Below the pieces are notes generated by a model, which was not told the origin of the DNA, made no database searches, and saw only the letters and a program-made list of their open reading frames with translations. The translations under genes and the position numbers were made by a program. A stretch of 64,000 bases of DNA from Chloroflexota bacterium (lineage in GTDB: Bacteria > Chloroflexota > Anaerolineae > Anaerolineales > Anaerolineaceae), in NCBI GenBank assembly GCA_016838895.1, contig JAEKNU010000002.1, positions 62,001 through 126,000 of the forward strand. Direction: 5' to 3'. Shown here piece by piece: positions 18,510 through 27,364 of this stretch (within the stretch, counting starts at the first letter, position 1; every line of letters begins with the position of its first letter).

Positions 18510-20567
18510 TTAAACAATGTTTAATTCATGGCAAGCTAAAATAAATTCAGAGGCTGACCATGCTTGATAGGCTTTTCCCATTGGGCGGCCAGTTTTACCG
18601 TGCACCCATTCATTAAATTCCCATTCATTTGAAATACCGAGTTTATTCAGTTCGGCGACTTTGTATAACTCTTGAAAAGCCAGTTTTGAAAAGCCCAGTT
18701 TATTTATAAAGCGGACCCATTGCGCACCGATAAATGGCCAAATGCCGCCATTGTGATATTGATAGGGTAAATTAAGCTGATTGACAATATAATGCGGCTG
18801 CCAATCCCGATCACCAACATGGATGGGTGGATATAAATTGGAAACCGGAAAGGGATCGTTGATGCCCACGCCCCACATAAACTGGAAAGCGCGCTTGGCT
18901 TTCTCTGTATCCAGTATGTTAAATAAATAAGCCAGAATATTGCCGTAAACATCACAACGCCAACTAAAATCAAAAGGAGCTACCTGAGCGATCAGGTAAT
19001 GTGTATCACCCAGTGAATATTGTTGTTCTGCGAAGTTGACGTTTTGATACATGCCCTGCTTGGTACTGGGCCAGAAATTCAACAGGATTTCTTTTTTAAT
19101 CACCTGCGACCAGCGTAAATACCCGCCAGCATCATTTTCTTCTCCTAACCAGCCTAACATACGTCCAAAACAGATGTTGCTCTGATACCAGAGAACTTCA
19201 TCGTAGAGAATATTGTAATGATAGCCGAGTAGATCCATCCAGTCGCCAGCTTCAGGGATTTCCAACAAGGCGTCATTGTTGCTATCCAGAGCGCTCAGCC
19301 AATCCATCATTTTCTGAAGTTGCGGCAGGTGTTTACGCAAGAAGTCCAAATCATGCGTACTTTTGATAAATTCATAGAAGGCAATAATAAACCAGAGCGC
19401 ACTATCAATTGAGCAGATACCCCCAACACCGGAATAATCCGGGCGTTTGCTGTCAATCCTTACATTGCTGGGGGGTTGGCCGTTTGTTGCCAGATGCCCT
19501 AAAATCGTTTCAAAAGTATTGATTTGTGCTTCCAGAATGATCGGATAATCTTTCAATGGCAGTGTACCAATGATGCTGATCGCTCCATCGCGGGCCCAAA
19601 CGCTGCGATAATTTTCATCTGTCCCATAAACAGAGTTATCTTCCAATGAACAGGCGGAGAAACCCATCGGCGTGATATTTTTTTTGATTGCGACAACGGC
19701 TTTTTCATAAGCTGTGTGTATGAAATGCAATTGTTCGGGGTCAAGATCCTCATAGGCTTCTTTTTCAATCAATGCCAGGGGTTGTGGTATTTCTTCCTCT
19801 ACTTTTTCAGGTAGCGCTTCGGATAATACTGCTTCTTCAATCACTCCGAAATGAACCAGCCCTTCCAGTACCCCCGCACCACATTCTTGTTCTGCATGGT
19901 ATATGGGTAATTGTTTGGTTGCCTTGTATAATTCCGGTTGGGCATTTGCTACGATAACCCCTTTGATACCGTCAATTAAGAACATGGCATTATCATTGCC
20001 GGTATCTCCGGAAACCAGCGTTTCATCAGCGCTGATACCCAAATGGCGCATTAACCAGAAAAGGGCATTGCCTTTATTCGCCCATTTTGGAACGATATCC
20101 AGGTGTAATTGATTGGAATAAATTAGATGAAAATTTAGTCCGGTTTCATCTAATGTAGATCGAATTTTGTGAATATGTTCCGGTGAAGCATTTTCAAAAA
20201 ACCAGCTTGATTTATATTCGCTTTGTAAATATTCAGGTTGTTTTTCTAATGGGAAGTCCAATTGATGCATGATTTCTTCTACGTTGTTTACATTCCAGCC
20301 GGATTCGAGAATTTCATTGAAAATTTGCAACACGGTATCATTTTCAACGTCAAAGATCGTTGTGCCTACACCGCTGATGATATATGAAGGGCGTGGAATT
20401 TTTTTCTCTCTGATTAATCTTTGCATATTATCCAGCATGCGGCCAGTGTTATAGCACAAAATTGGACGATCGCTAAGCTTTTGCCAAACATCGCCAAAGA
20501 CACTGCTGCCTGAGTGACTACAAAGGATTGTGCCGTCAATATCAAATGATAATAATTTTACACTCAT
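18510..20567 (-). CDS. HAD phosphatase fused to a glycoside hydrolase-like (alpha/alpha)6 domain
   Basis: A 685-residue two-domain protein. Residues 1 to about 240 form a HAD-IIB phosphatase of the sucrose-phosphate phosphatase kind: nucleophile Asp9 and acid Asp11 in FDIDGTI, the Lys of ANKGNAL and the final GDTGNDNAMF motif. After an acidic linker (about 240-285), the rest resembles the alpha/alpha toroid of neutral invertases (GH100), GH63 or glycogen-debranching enzymes, with WARDGA, EAGDWMDLLG and NEWVHGKTGRPMG as candidate catalytic segments. The first domain would dephosphorylate the product of the next gene, the second might cleave a disaccharide. The GH family is not certain, and the domain may have another substrate. 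Confidence 0.75.
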   Translation of the reverse strand: MSVKLLSFDIDGTILCSHSGSSVFGDVWQKLSDRPILCYNTGRMLDNMQRLIREKKIPRPSYIISGVGTTIFDVENDTVLQIFNEILESGWNVNNVEEIMHQLDFPLEKQPEYLQSEYKSSWFFENASPEHIHKIRSTLDETGLNFHLIYSNQLHLDIVPKWANKGNALFWLMRHLGISADETLVSGDTGNDNAMFLIDGIKGVIVANAQPELYKATKQLPIYHAEQECGAGVLEGLVHFGVIEEAVLSEALPEKVEEEIPQPLALIEKEAYEDLDPEQLHFIHTAYEKAVVAIKKNITPMGFSACSLEDNSVYGTDENYRSVWARDGAISIIGTLPLKDYPIILEAQINTFETILGHLATNGQPPSNVRIDSKRPDYSGVGGICSIDSALWFIIAFYEFIKSTHDLDFLRKHLPQLQKMMDWLSALDSNNDALLEIPEAGDWMDLLGYHYNILYDEVLWYQSNICFGRMLGWLGEENDAGGYLRWSQVIKKEILLNFWPSTKQGMYQNVNFAEQQYSLGDTHYLIAQVAPFDFSWRCDVYGNILAYLFNILDTEKAKRAFQFMWGVGINDPFPVSNLYPPIHVGDRDWQPHYIVNQLNLPYQYHNGGIWPFIGAQWVRFINKLGFSKLAFQELYKVAELNKLGISNEWEFNEWVHGKTGRPMGKAYQAWSASEFILACHELNIV

Positions 20568-20723
20568 GAAAAAGTCCCTCTGTATTGATTTATCTTCTTA
20601 TGATAACAGATTTGGCACTTGAGTTTTCTTGATCGAATGGGAATTTACTACAATGTGGAGTTAATAATTCAAAATAGTCACTTTTATCAATTTATTGTAG
20701 AATAAAGCATAGGAGAAAAGCCA

Positions 20724-21275
20724 GTGAAGAAATTGAGTTGTTGGATCAATAAAATTGCAACCACACAATTAACAGTTGTTTTTCTGGCTGTCATATTATT
20801 GTTTGTGACGTTGATTTTGCCAAAAGAAAATGAACGGGCAATTCGGGAATATGGCGATGTGTCTCCGGACACTTCATTTATATATCATGGGGATGATTTA
20901 CTGAATATGGCTGAAACTTATGGTGAGACAGGTAGATTGCTTTACGTTCAGGCGAGGATGCGGTTCGACATTGTTTTCCCGCTGGTATATGGTGGATTTT
21001 TGTGTCTTTCAATAAGCTGGTTGTTACAGCGATTACTAAGTGAGAATAGTGGCTGGTGTGTATTAAATATACTACCGCTTGGGGGCGTTGGGTTTGATTT
21101 GTTAGAAAATTTATTTGCTTCGGTGATTATGATAACGTATCCTGAGCAGATCTTTTGGATGTTGAAAGTGACACCTATAATAACCATACTGAAATGGCTC
21201 TTTGTGGGGGGCAGTTTTATTGTCGTTTTTGATCTTTTGGTATTGTATCTAATAAAAAAGGTAAAGAATAAATAG
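20724..21275 (+). CDS. Multi-pass membrane protein, function unknown
   Basis: A 183-residue protein with about four membrane helices (near 12-33, 82-103, 112-135 and 152-176). The segment between the first two is hydrophilic and probably extracytoplasmic. No family was recognised and no catalytic motif is visible. The GTG start has a perfect AGGAG (20711-20715) eight bases before it. It is a single gene between the disaccharide locus, which is divergent, and a convergent MFS gene. Confidence 0.7.
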   Translation: MKKLSCWINKIATTQLTVVFLAVILLFVTLILPKENERAIREYGDVSPDTSFIYHGDDLLNMAETYGETGRLLYVQARMRFDIVFPLVYGGFLCLSISWLLQRLLSENSGWCVLNILPLGGVGFDLLENLFASVIMITYPEQIFWMLKVTPIITILKWLFVGGSFIVVFDLLVLYLIKKVKNK

Positions 21276-21284
21276 TTTTAATAA

Positions 21285-21312
21285 AAAAGTCGGAGGAATT
21301 CCTCCGACTTTT
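21285..21312. terminator. Bidirectional terminator
   Basis: AAAAGTCGGAGG (21285-21296) pairs with its complement at 21301-21312 around an AATT loop, between convergent genes. Confidence 0.88.
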
Positions 21313-21316
21313 GAAA

Positions 21317-22492
21317 TTAATTGGTTGATTGTTCTGCACTGATTTGAATTTGCCCTGCAAAAATGGCTATTACTGCCATAATTATTACCAGTATGCCTAA
21401 AGCCCAGGGTAAGGATATCCACTCGGCGGTTAAGCCTAATAATGGTGGACCAGCAAGGCCGCCGATGTAGCCTATAGAGGCCACGGCTGCGATCCCCGTG
21501 CCGGCATTAACGCCGGGTACGTTCCCTGCGGCACTAAATACAATAGGCACAATGTTTGATAATCCCAAACCAGCACAGGCAAATCCGATAATGGCGGCGA
21601 TGGGATGATTGAGTAATAAACCAATACCTAAACCCGCAGCAGCAATCATGCCGCTGATGCGTACCAAGCGAACAGATCCGAGCCAGGTGCGCAGTTTGTC
21701 GCCTGTGATGCGTCCGATGGTCATGGTCAACGAATATGCAGCATAACCTAAAGCAGCCAAACTGGCAGTTGTTTCCAGATTGTTGCGCATATAAACAGCA
21801 CTCCAATCTCCAATCGCTCCTTCGCTGAGCATTGCGCCTAATCCTAGTAAACTTAGAATCAGCAACGCACCTTTTGGCAGGGTGAATACTGTTTTTTGAG
21901 TGGCACCATCATAATTTGAAGATATCAGGTTGATGATGGATATCAGAACCCCAATGGCTGCGATAATGGCTACGACAATAACATGTTGTGTTGGTGTCAT
22001 GCCGGATTTGAGGGCCAGAGCGCATAAACTAGCCCCGATCAACCCACCCAGACTGAAAAATGCATGAAAAGAGGACATAATCGGTTTCCGGATGCCTTTT
22101 TCAACTGAAACTGCCTGGGTATTCATGGATACATCCATGAGTCCGTTTGAAGCACCAATTAATGCAAAGCTGATCAATAAGGCAATATAGTTGTCGGCTA
22201 AAATAGGCAGAGGTAATGCCAAACAAATAAGAAAGCTTGCAAAACGTGTGGTGATTTTGCTGCCAAAATGGCTGATCAACCATCCGGTGAAAATAAGTGT
22301 GAGTATCGCGCCTATTGAAACGCTGAGCAGGGTTAATCCTAACGTCCCCTCAGTTAATTGGTGTTTTTGTTGGATGTATGGGATGTGAGGAAAGAGACTG
22401 GCCAATACCGCACCATTGATGAAAAAAATTACCATAACGGAGATACGAGCACGTTTGAGTTGTGAAAGCGGAAGTTCTGTCGGTGAATTCAT
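21317..22492 (-). CDS. Major facilitator superfamily transporter
   Basis: A 391-residue protein with about 12 hydrophobic segments in two halves. The first loop between helices 2 and 3 reads GWLISHFGSKITTR, the MFS motif A position. The general pattern resembles YbjJ/FucP-like members that often move sugars or sugar derivatives, but the substrate is unknown. It begins 11 bases after a DeoR-family regulator on the same strand, so the two form one operon, and the regulator probably responds to a phosphorylated form of what this carrier imports. Confidence 0.8.
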   Translation of the reverse strand: MNSPTELPLSQLKRARISVMVIFFINGAVLASLFPHIPYIQQKHQLTEGTLGLTLLSVSIGAILTLIFTGWLISHFGSKITTRFASFLICLALPLPILADNYIALLISFALIGASNGLMDVSMNTQAVSVEKGIRKPIMSSFHAFFSLGGLIGASLCALALKSGMTPTQHVIVVAIIAAIGVLISIINLISSNYDGATQKTVFTLPKGALLILSLLGLGAMLSEGAIGDWSAVYMRNNLETTASLAALGYAAYSLTMTIGRITGDKLRTWLGSVRLVRISGMIAAAGLGIGLLLNHPIAAIIGFACAGLGLSNIVPIVFSAAGNVPGVNAGTGIAAVASIGYIGGLAGPPLLGLTAEWISLPWALGILVIIMAVIAIFAGQIQISAEQSTN

Positions 22493-22503
22493 AGTGGTTT
22501 CCT

Positions 22504-23280
22504 TTATGCCAGGATGATTTCGATCCCAGCTTTGCGATAGGGAGCGAGATTTTCTTCAGTGATGGATTGTTCAGTAACCAAATGAGAGATTTGTTCTAAA
22601 CTGCATACATCATAGGGTACAACAGTACCCATTTTATCAGCGGTGACAACTGCAATAATGTCACTGCTGGCATTTACAAAGGCTCGCTTAACCTGGGCTT
22701 CTTCATAATCCAGAGTAGTCAACCCAATTTTGGGGTGTAAGCTGCAAACCCCCAGGAAGCATACATCAGCTCGCACTTCACTGATCTGCTGCATTACTGA
22801 TGCTCCTTCGGTTGTTAAGGATTGAGCATTCATTCTGCCACCAATCATGATTACTTCGAGATTATGATACGAGCTAAGTACAATTGAAGTTTGAGGACTA
22901 ATCGTAATTGCGGTTGCACATATCGCAGGATTGAGGTGGCGGCTGATTTCCAGGGTAGTGGTACCACCATCAAAAAATATTACCTGATTGTTTTCTAATA
23001 AATTTGCGGCGGCTTTGGCAACGTGTATTTGAGCATGCGGATTGTCAAATGCATTTTTTTGAAAGTTCTTAACAGCAGGTGCAATAGGCAGAGCGCCACC
23101 GTGTACACGTAACAATTGTCCGGCTTTGGCAAGCTCACGCAAATCTCGGCGGATAGAATCTTCTGAGACGGCAAATTGATCTGTTAGCGTATTGGTGAGT
23201 ACCATGCCATCACGTTGTAATTGTTCCAGTATGATTTTACGGCGTACCTCTGGTAATTCGGAATTGTTTATGTCACTCAT
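22504..23280 (-). CDS. DeoR-family transcriptional regulator
   Basis: A 258-residue repressor of the DeoR/GlpR kind. Residues 8-60 form the winged helix-turn-helix with the signature segment SEDSIRRDLRELAKAGQLLR followed by VHGGAL. The C-terminal domain is isomerase-like, with FFDGGTTTLEISRHL marking the sugar-phosphate pocket. The start is the ATG at 23280, with AGGA eight bases upstream; upstream in-frame codons have no site. It precedes an MFS gene and probably regulates it. The effector is unknown. Confidence 0.88.
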   Translation of the reverse strand: MSDINNSELPEVRRKIILEQLQRDGMVLTNTLTDQFAVSEDSIRRDLRELAKAGQLLRVHGGALPIAPAVKNFQKNAFDNPHAQIHVAKAAANLLENNQVIFFDGGTTTLEISRHLNPAICATAITISPQTSIVLSSYHNLEVIMIGGRMNAQSLTTEGASVMQQISEVRADVCFLGVCSLHPKIGLTTLDYEEAQVKRAFVNASSDIIAVVTADKMGTVVPYDVCSLEQISHLVTEQSITEENLAPYRKAGIEIILA

Positions 23281-23502
23281 TAGTTGCTTCCTGATAATGC
23301 ACGAATATACACGAAAATTCAAGTAAGTAGATAATAAACGCATAAATGCGTTGTGTCAATAGCAGGTATATCGCTTATTTATATTGGGTGTTTTCAGTTG
23401 ATTTGGAAACATATTAATATTGGCTGAAATATTTTGTAAAATGTACTTAATTGGTTCAAATGAATCTTGCGATTTATTACAAACCATTATGACCTCTGAA
23501 TT

Positions 23503-23511
23503 TGTTATAAT
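23503..23511 (+). promoter_or_regulatory. Extended -10 promoter element
   Basis: TGtTATAAT is a perfect extended -10 element, 36 bases before the 97-residue protein gene. No clear -35 box was seen. Confidence 0.6.
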
Positions 23512-23547
23512 CACTTGAACAAATCACTATTGAATCAAGGAATGAGG

Positions 23548-23841
23548 ATGAGTGTACCTAAAGTTCTTTACATAAATCGCATGAAAAATGAAAATACGGA
23601 GCCTGCACAGGAAAGTGTGCATATATTATTTGATGACGGCAGTATGATGCGCATTCAGGTTGAGAAAGACATATCCATTGTGGAGAACACCCAACAAGGT
23701 GCACAATTGTTGCTTTATCAAATGCTCGAACTCGTGGAGCAAATGCCAACATCGCAAGAAGAAATTGCCCCAATGTGTCTGGGGGATACCACTTGCATGT
23801 ATTGTAATGGCAAGGGTTGTGTAAATTGTAAAAGAGTATAA
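23548..23841 (+). CDS. Small protein with C-terminal zinc-finger-like cysteines
   Basis: A 97-residue protein of unknown function. The first 80 residues look like a small alpha/beta domain (a strand-turn-strand HILFDDGSMMRIQV, then a long helix rich in Gln and Glu). The C-terminus carries four cysteines in the pattern C-x2-C-x4-C-x2-C around CNGKGC, like one half of a DnaJ zinc finger, likely to bind a metal. AAGGA six bases before ATG 23548 supports this start; an ATG two codons earlier is also possible. It is alone between a divergent regulator and a GT-C gene. Confidence 0.65.
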   Translation: MSVPKVLYINRMKNENTEPAQESVHILFDDGSMMRIQVEKDISIVENTQQGAQLLLYQMLELVEQMPTSQEEIAPMCLGDTTCMYCNGKGCVNCKRV

Positions 23842-23936
23842 CAATTATTCACTATCTAATCTGCAATTGTGCTATTATTTCGGCTCATTACATAAATTTA
23901 AGGAAAATTTGTCTGCCACATTGAAATAGAGGGATT

Positions 23937-26144
23937 ATGAATCTTGTATCGTGGAAACGTATAATTAAAAATAAATGGATGCTCATTGCTGTTATGGCTT
24001 TGTTTTTCTCTGCAGGACATCATTTTTTCCATTTTTGGGAAAAACCAGTATTTGTCATGGCTTTATACCTGTTGGTATTAATACCAATATTCATATTTAT
24101 TTCAATTTTCATTTATCGAAAATTCCTACCTCTCTTCTTGTCAATTGGCACTACCAAACGAAATATATATCTGATTTCTGCAATTTTGGTCAGTATGTTT
24201 TTTACATGGCAAACTTTTGATTTGCCGATTGTTTTTCAAAAAGTAAGTATTACACCTGATCCTGATAGTGTTGGCGTAGTAGAGCTATTGGAAGTAAAAA
24301 TTGACGGTGATGTATTAGATATTAGCAAAGAAGCCGATAGAAAAGGTTGGCGTAATGAAAATGGAGTGTACACTGCTTCAGCATCTTCCCAACCGTTAAC
24401 TTTGACCTTTCCAGCAAAAGTAAATGCATCATGCGATTTGTTGTTTTATGATTCTTCAGAATCAATTGAAGTAAAAATATCCCATGGTTTGATGAATAAA
24501 AAGATTGGGTTTATTGATCATTCCGCCGGGCAGGTAGCATTTGATTTCAAAACAGGTTACCGCGGTGTGCCCAATTGGTTATTTTTTATACTAATAAGTC
24601 TTTTTGATTTCATTTCCTTTTTTGTAATCATTGTTTCCATATTTCTCATTCAGGATATTGGCGCTGAAAATCGAGATGCCAGTGTTAAAAATAATGTCGG
24701 CTGGCGAAAACATTTACCTTATTTACTGTTTTTGCTTATTGGTTCACTGATATTACATACATGGATTGCTTTATCAATTCCATTGATTTTGGATGTTGAC
24801 AGCCCCACATTTTTACAGGGTGCTGTGCAATGGATTGCTGAAGGAAATCTGAAAGGTGTTTCATCATTCCGTGGTCCAGGAACGACATTCCTGTTTACAC
24901 CGATTCTCTTAGTATTTGGCCGAAATCCTTGGGGTATGAAAGTGCTGCTGCATCTTTTATCAATCGGATGCGTGTTTTTAGGGTATCGCATTAGTTGGCA
25001 ACTGAGCAAGAGCGAAATCACATCGTTTATCACCGGCATATTGATTTTTCTTATTCCTGAACTCTACATTTATTCAAACGTTGTAATGTCTGATCTTGGA
25101 AATATTTTTTTTGTTGCTGTATTTGTTTCTATGATAATTAGTGCTTATCAACACATACAATTTAAGACCATCTTTTTTGCCATGATTATGGGCGCTTTTA
25201 TCATATTGTTTCGTTCAGAAAATATAGTTGTTGTAATGATTGGTTTATTAATCTTGATAATAAATCCAATTTATACGCTGCTCCGGAATCGCAAGAAACC
25301 GAAAACAGAAGAGAAAGGTAAACAACGTCAAAACATATCGTGGATAATAATTTCTGCATTTGTTGCTTTGTTGCCAATATTGTGGTGGAGTTATCATAAT
25401 TATCAAGTTTATAATTTCTTTGGATTAAGTGACTATGCAAGTGAAGTGCTATATGATGGATGGGTATATTTCGGTGATGCAAGCGGTTTATCTTTCTCCG
25501 ATAATGAATCAGAAGCAATGCAAGAGATTCAATCTGCAAGTGATCAATATCCAATTGCTATATCAGATCGGTCTGGTGTTGCTACCGGGTGGGAGATATT
25601 TCCAAGCTTGATTAAAGCCGGATATACACGAAAGGAAGCATTTTCATTATTTGGACAGGCATCCATTGATTCGATTACACGTGATTGGCATGTGACTTTG
25701 AAATTGTTTGAAATAAAAATTAGAACGGCGATTCTGCCTCAACCATTTCATATTTTTACATATCCATTACCAGGCGAAGAACCCATTAATCGGCCAATCG
25801 AAAAAAAATATTACGATGAAGATACATTATGTCTCCCATTTTTAATTAAACCAATGAGAGTTGCATTGGATACAATTAAACATAACTATTCCACATTGTA
25901 TCGGCCCTGGTTTTTTCTTGCATTAGCCAGTGTGTTTTTTGGCCTATATCGACAACCAATGCAATTATGGATTGGTATTGGATTGATTGTTCTGACAAGA
26001 ATTTTTATACCAAACATGATGGGACTTACGCATTGGCGGTATACAGTTTCAGCGATCCTTCTGGTACAGATTTATTTGGCAAATTGGCTCGTTACTCTTG
26101 GTGTTGGTCTGAAAATGATTTATTGGGCGAAGCTTCCACGTTGA
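23937..26144 (+). CDS. GT-C fold membrane glycosyltransferase (PMT/ArnT-like)
   Basis: A 735-residue membrane protein. Two or three helices come first (to about residue 95), then a soluble beta-rich stretch (about 100-210), then a long hydrophobic core of about ten helices. The core begins with the loop DVDSPTFLQGA, where an acidic pair after the first core helix matches the catalytic position of polyprenyl-phosphate-sugar dependent transferases (GT39/GT83). It would move a sugar from a lipid carrier to a protein or glycan outside the membrane. The acceptor is unknown, and the extra N-terminal module is not usual. The gene is AT-rich by eye. Confidence 0.7.
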   Translation: MNLVSWKRIIKNKWMLIAVMALFFSAGHHFFHFWEKPVFVMALYLLVLIPIFIFISIFIYRKFLPLFLSIGTTKRNIYLISAILVSMFFTWQTFDLPIVFQKVSITPDPDSVGVVELLEVKIDGDVLDISKEADRKGWRNENGVYTASASSQPLTLTFPAKVNASCDLLFYDSSESIEVKISHGLMNKKIGFIDHSAGQVAFDFKTGYRGVPNWLFFILISLFDFISFFVIIVSIFLIQDIGAENRDASVKNNVGWRKHLPYLLFLLIGSLILHTWIALSIPLILDVDSPTFLQGAVQWIAEGNLKGVSSFRGPGTTFLFTPILLVFGRNPWGMKVLLHLLSIGCVFLGYRISWQLSKSEITSFITGILIFLIPELYIYSNVVMSDLGNIFFVAVFVSMIISAYQHIQFKTIFFAMIMGAFIILFRSENIVVVMIGLLILIINPIYTLLRNRKKPKTEEKGKQRQNISWIIISAFVALLPILWWSYHNYQVYNFFGLSDYASEVLYDGWVYFGDASGLSFSDNESEAMQEIQSASDQYPIAISDRSGVATGWEIFPSLIKAGYTRKEAFSLFGQASIDSITRDWHVTLKLFEIKIRTAILPQPFHIFTYPLPGEEPINRPIEKKYYDEDTLCLPFLIKPMRVALDTIKHNYSTLYRPWFFLALASVFFGLYRQPMQLWIGIGLIVLTRIFIPNMMGLTHWRYTVSAILLVQIYLANWLVTLGVGLKMIYWAKLPR

Positions 26145-26192
26145 TTTATTGACTTCGGCTTGAAAATTTCACAAAGCGAACGAAAACAATAA

Positions 26193-26220
26193 GAGTCTAT
26201 CAGCAATGATAGACTCTCTT
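26193..26220. terminator. Terminator between convergent genes
   Basis: GAGTCTATCA (26193-26202) pairs with TGATAGACTC (26207-26216) around a GCAA tetraloop; a short T-rich stretch follows. Confidence 0.75.
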
Positions 26221-26248
26221 GATATTCTTTAATCATATGGATTTTTCT

Positions 26249-27364
26249 TTACATCATTTGTCTGCGGATTGCCCGTGAGGTTACACCTAAACTAATGGAT
26301 CCTCCCAGCAGCATGAATCCGAACAGGATCAGCAATGATTGAATCACGTCTGCTGGGATACTTTGCTGCAAAATCAGATCCCGTAACGGATCAACGGCAT
26401 ACATGTTGGGGAAAAACCAGGCCAGAAAAACCATGTCTTTGGCAAAACCGCGCACCATGTTTAGTCCGCCGCTGATAAAAAACATCAGAATGCCCATCAG
26501 GATCGTAATTACTGCTCCTGCCATATAGGCCTTGAATTTCAGACCTAGCATTAATGCAATGAAAATCCAGAATATGGCACCTAATCCGAGGTAAAGCCAG
26601 GTCAATGGCAGTTGTGTTGTTGGCCAATAGCCAATCCATAGATAAACAATGAACATAAAACCTGTGCCAGTAATCAGTGACATGATAAATGCCAGAAAAA
26701 CTTTTGCCATCAGGAACGGCAGCAAACTGTGAGGAGAAGTGCTGACTTCTTGTAAGATACCGCCTATTTTTTCCTTATGTGTCAGCATGAACATGTTCAT
26801 CATTCCGCCAATGATGGCACTTAACTGTATCAGTCCTACTGCGATGATTGGAAACCAGTCCATCAAACCGGATAATGTATGTGTTTCACTTAATTCAAGG
26901 GGGGGTTCGAGCCCTATTTTTTGATAAAATACCCAAAGGATTTCCGATGAGTAAATGCGATGGTTTTTGGCGCGGTCATCATTGTAATTGGAAAAATGCA
27001 TTTCAATTGGTTGCGGTTTTCCAGCAGCGATACTGTTGGAAAAATCTTCGGGTACAACCCAGACACCGTCAATGCGATGTTGTGCAAATGCCTGCCAGGC
27101 CTCTTCTTCACTGAGCTGTTGAACCTGATAATAAGGTTGTCGATTTAATGGTGAAATGACTTCTGTAAATGTTTCACGAAGAATAATTCCTGTTTTGCCG
27201 CTATCATGATTAATAAAAGCGATTTTGAAACTGAGGTCGCCGCCAAATAACATGCCAAAGGCAAACAACATGACCAATGTAGGGATGAAACCACCCAGAA
27301 TCGTGATGGGATCTTTGCTCCAAGCGAGAAACTCAATACGCAAATGCATAAAAAAACGTTTCAT
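26249..27364 (-). CDS. ABC-2 type transporter permease (second)
   Basis: A 371-residue ABC-2 permease. One membrane helix near the N-terminus (about 18-40) is followed by an extracytoplasmic domain of about 130 residues and then five helices in the C-terminal half, the layout of drug/lipid exporters of the YhhJ/DrrB kind. The gene overlaps the preceding permease by an ATGA. With that protein it should form a heterodimer driven by the ATPase of the operon. The substrate is unknown; multidrug efflux is the usual role of TetR-linked members. Confidence 0.85.
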   Translation of the reverse strand: MKRFFMHLRIEFLAWSKDPITILGGFIPTLVMLFAFGMLFGGDLSFKIAFINHDSGKTGIILRETFTEVISPLNRQPYYQVQQLSEEEAWQAFAQHRIDGVWVVPEDFSNSIAAGKPQPIEMHFSNYNDDRAKNHRIYSSEILWVFYQKIGLEPPLELSETHTLSGLMDWFPIIAVGLIQLSAIIGGMMNMFMLTHKEKIGGILQEVSTSPHSLLPFLMAKVFLAFIMSLITGTGFMFIVYLWIGYWPTTQLPLTWLYLGLGAIFWIFIALMLGLKFKAYMAGAVITILMGILMFFISGGLNMVRGFAKDMVFLAWFFPNMYAVDPLRDLILQQSIPADVIQSLLILFGFMLLGGSISLGVTSRAIRRQMM

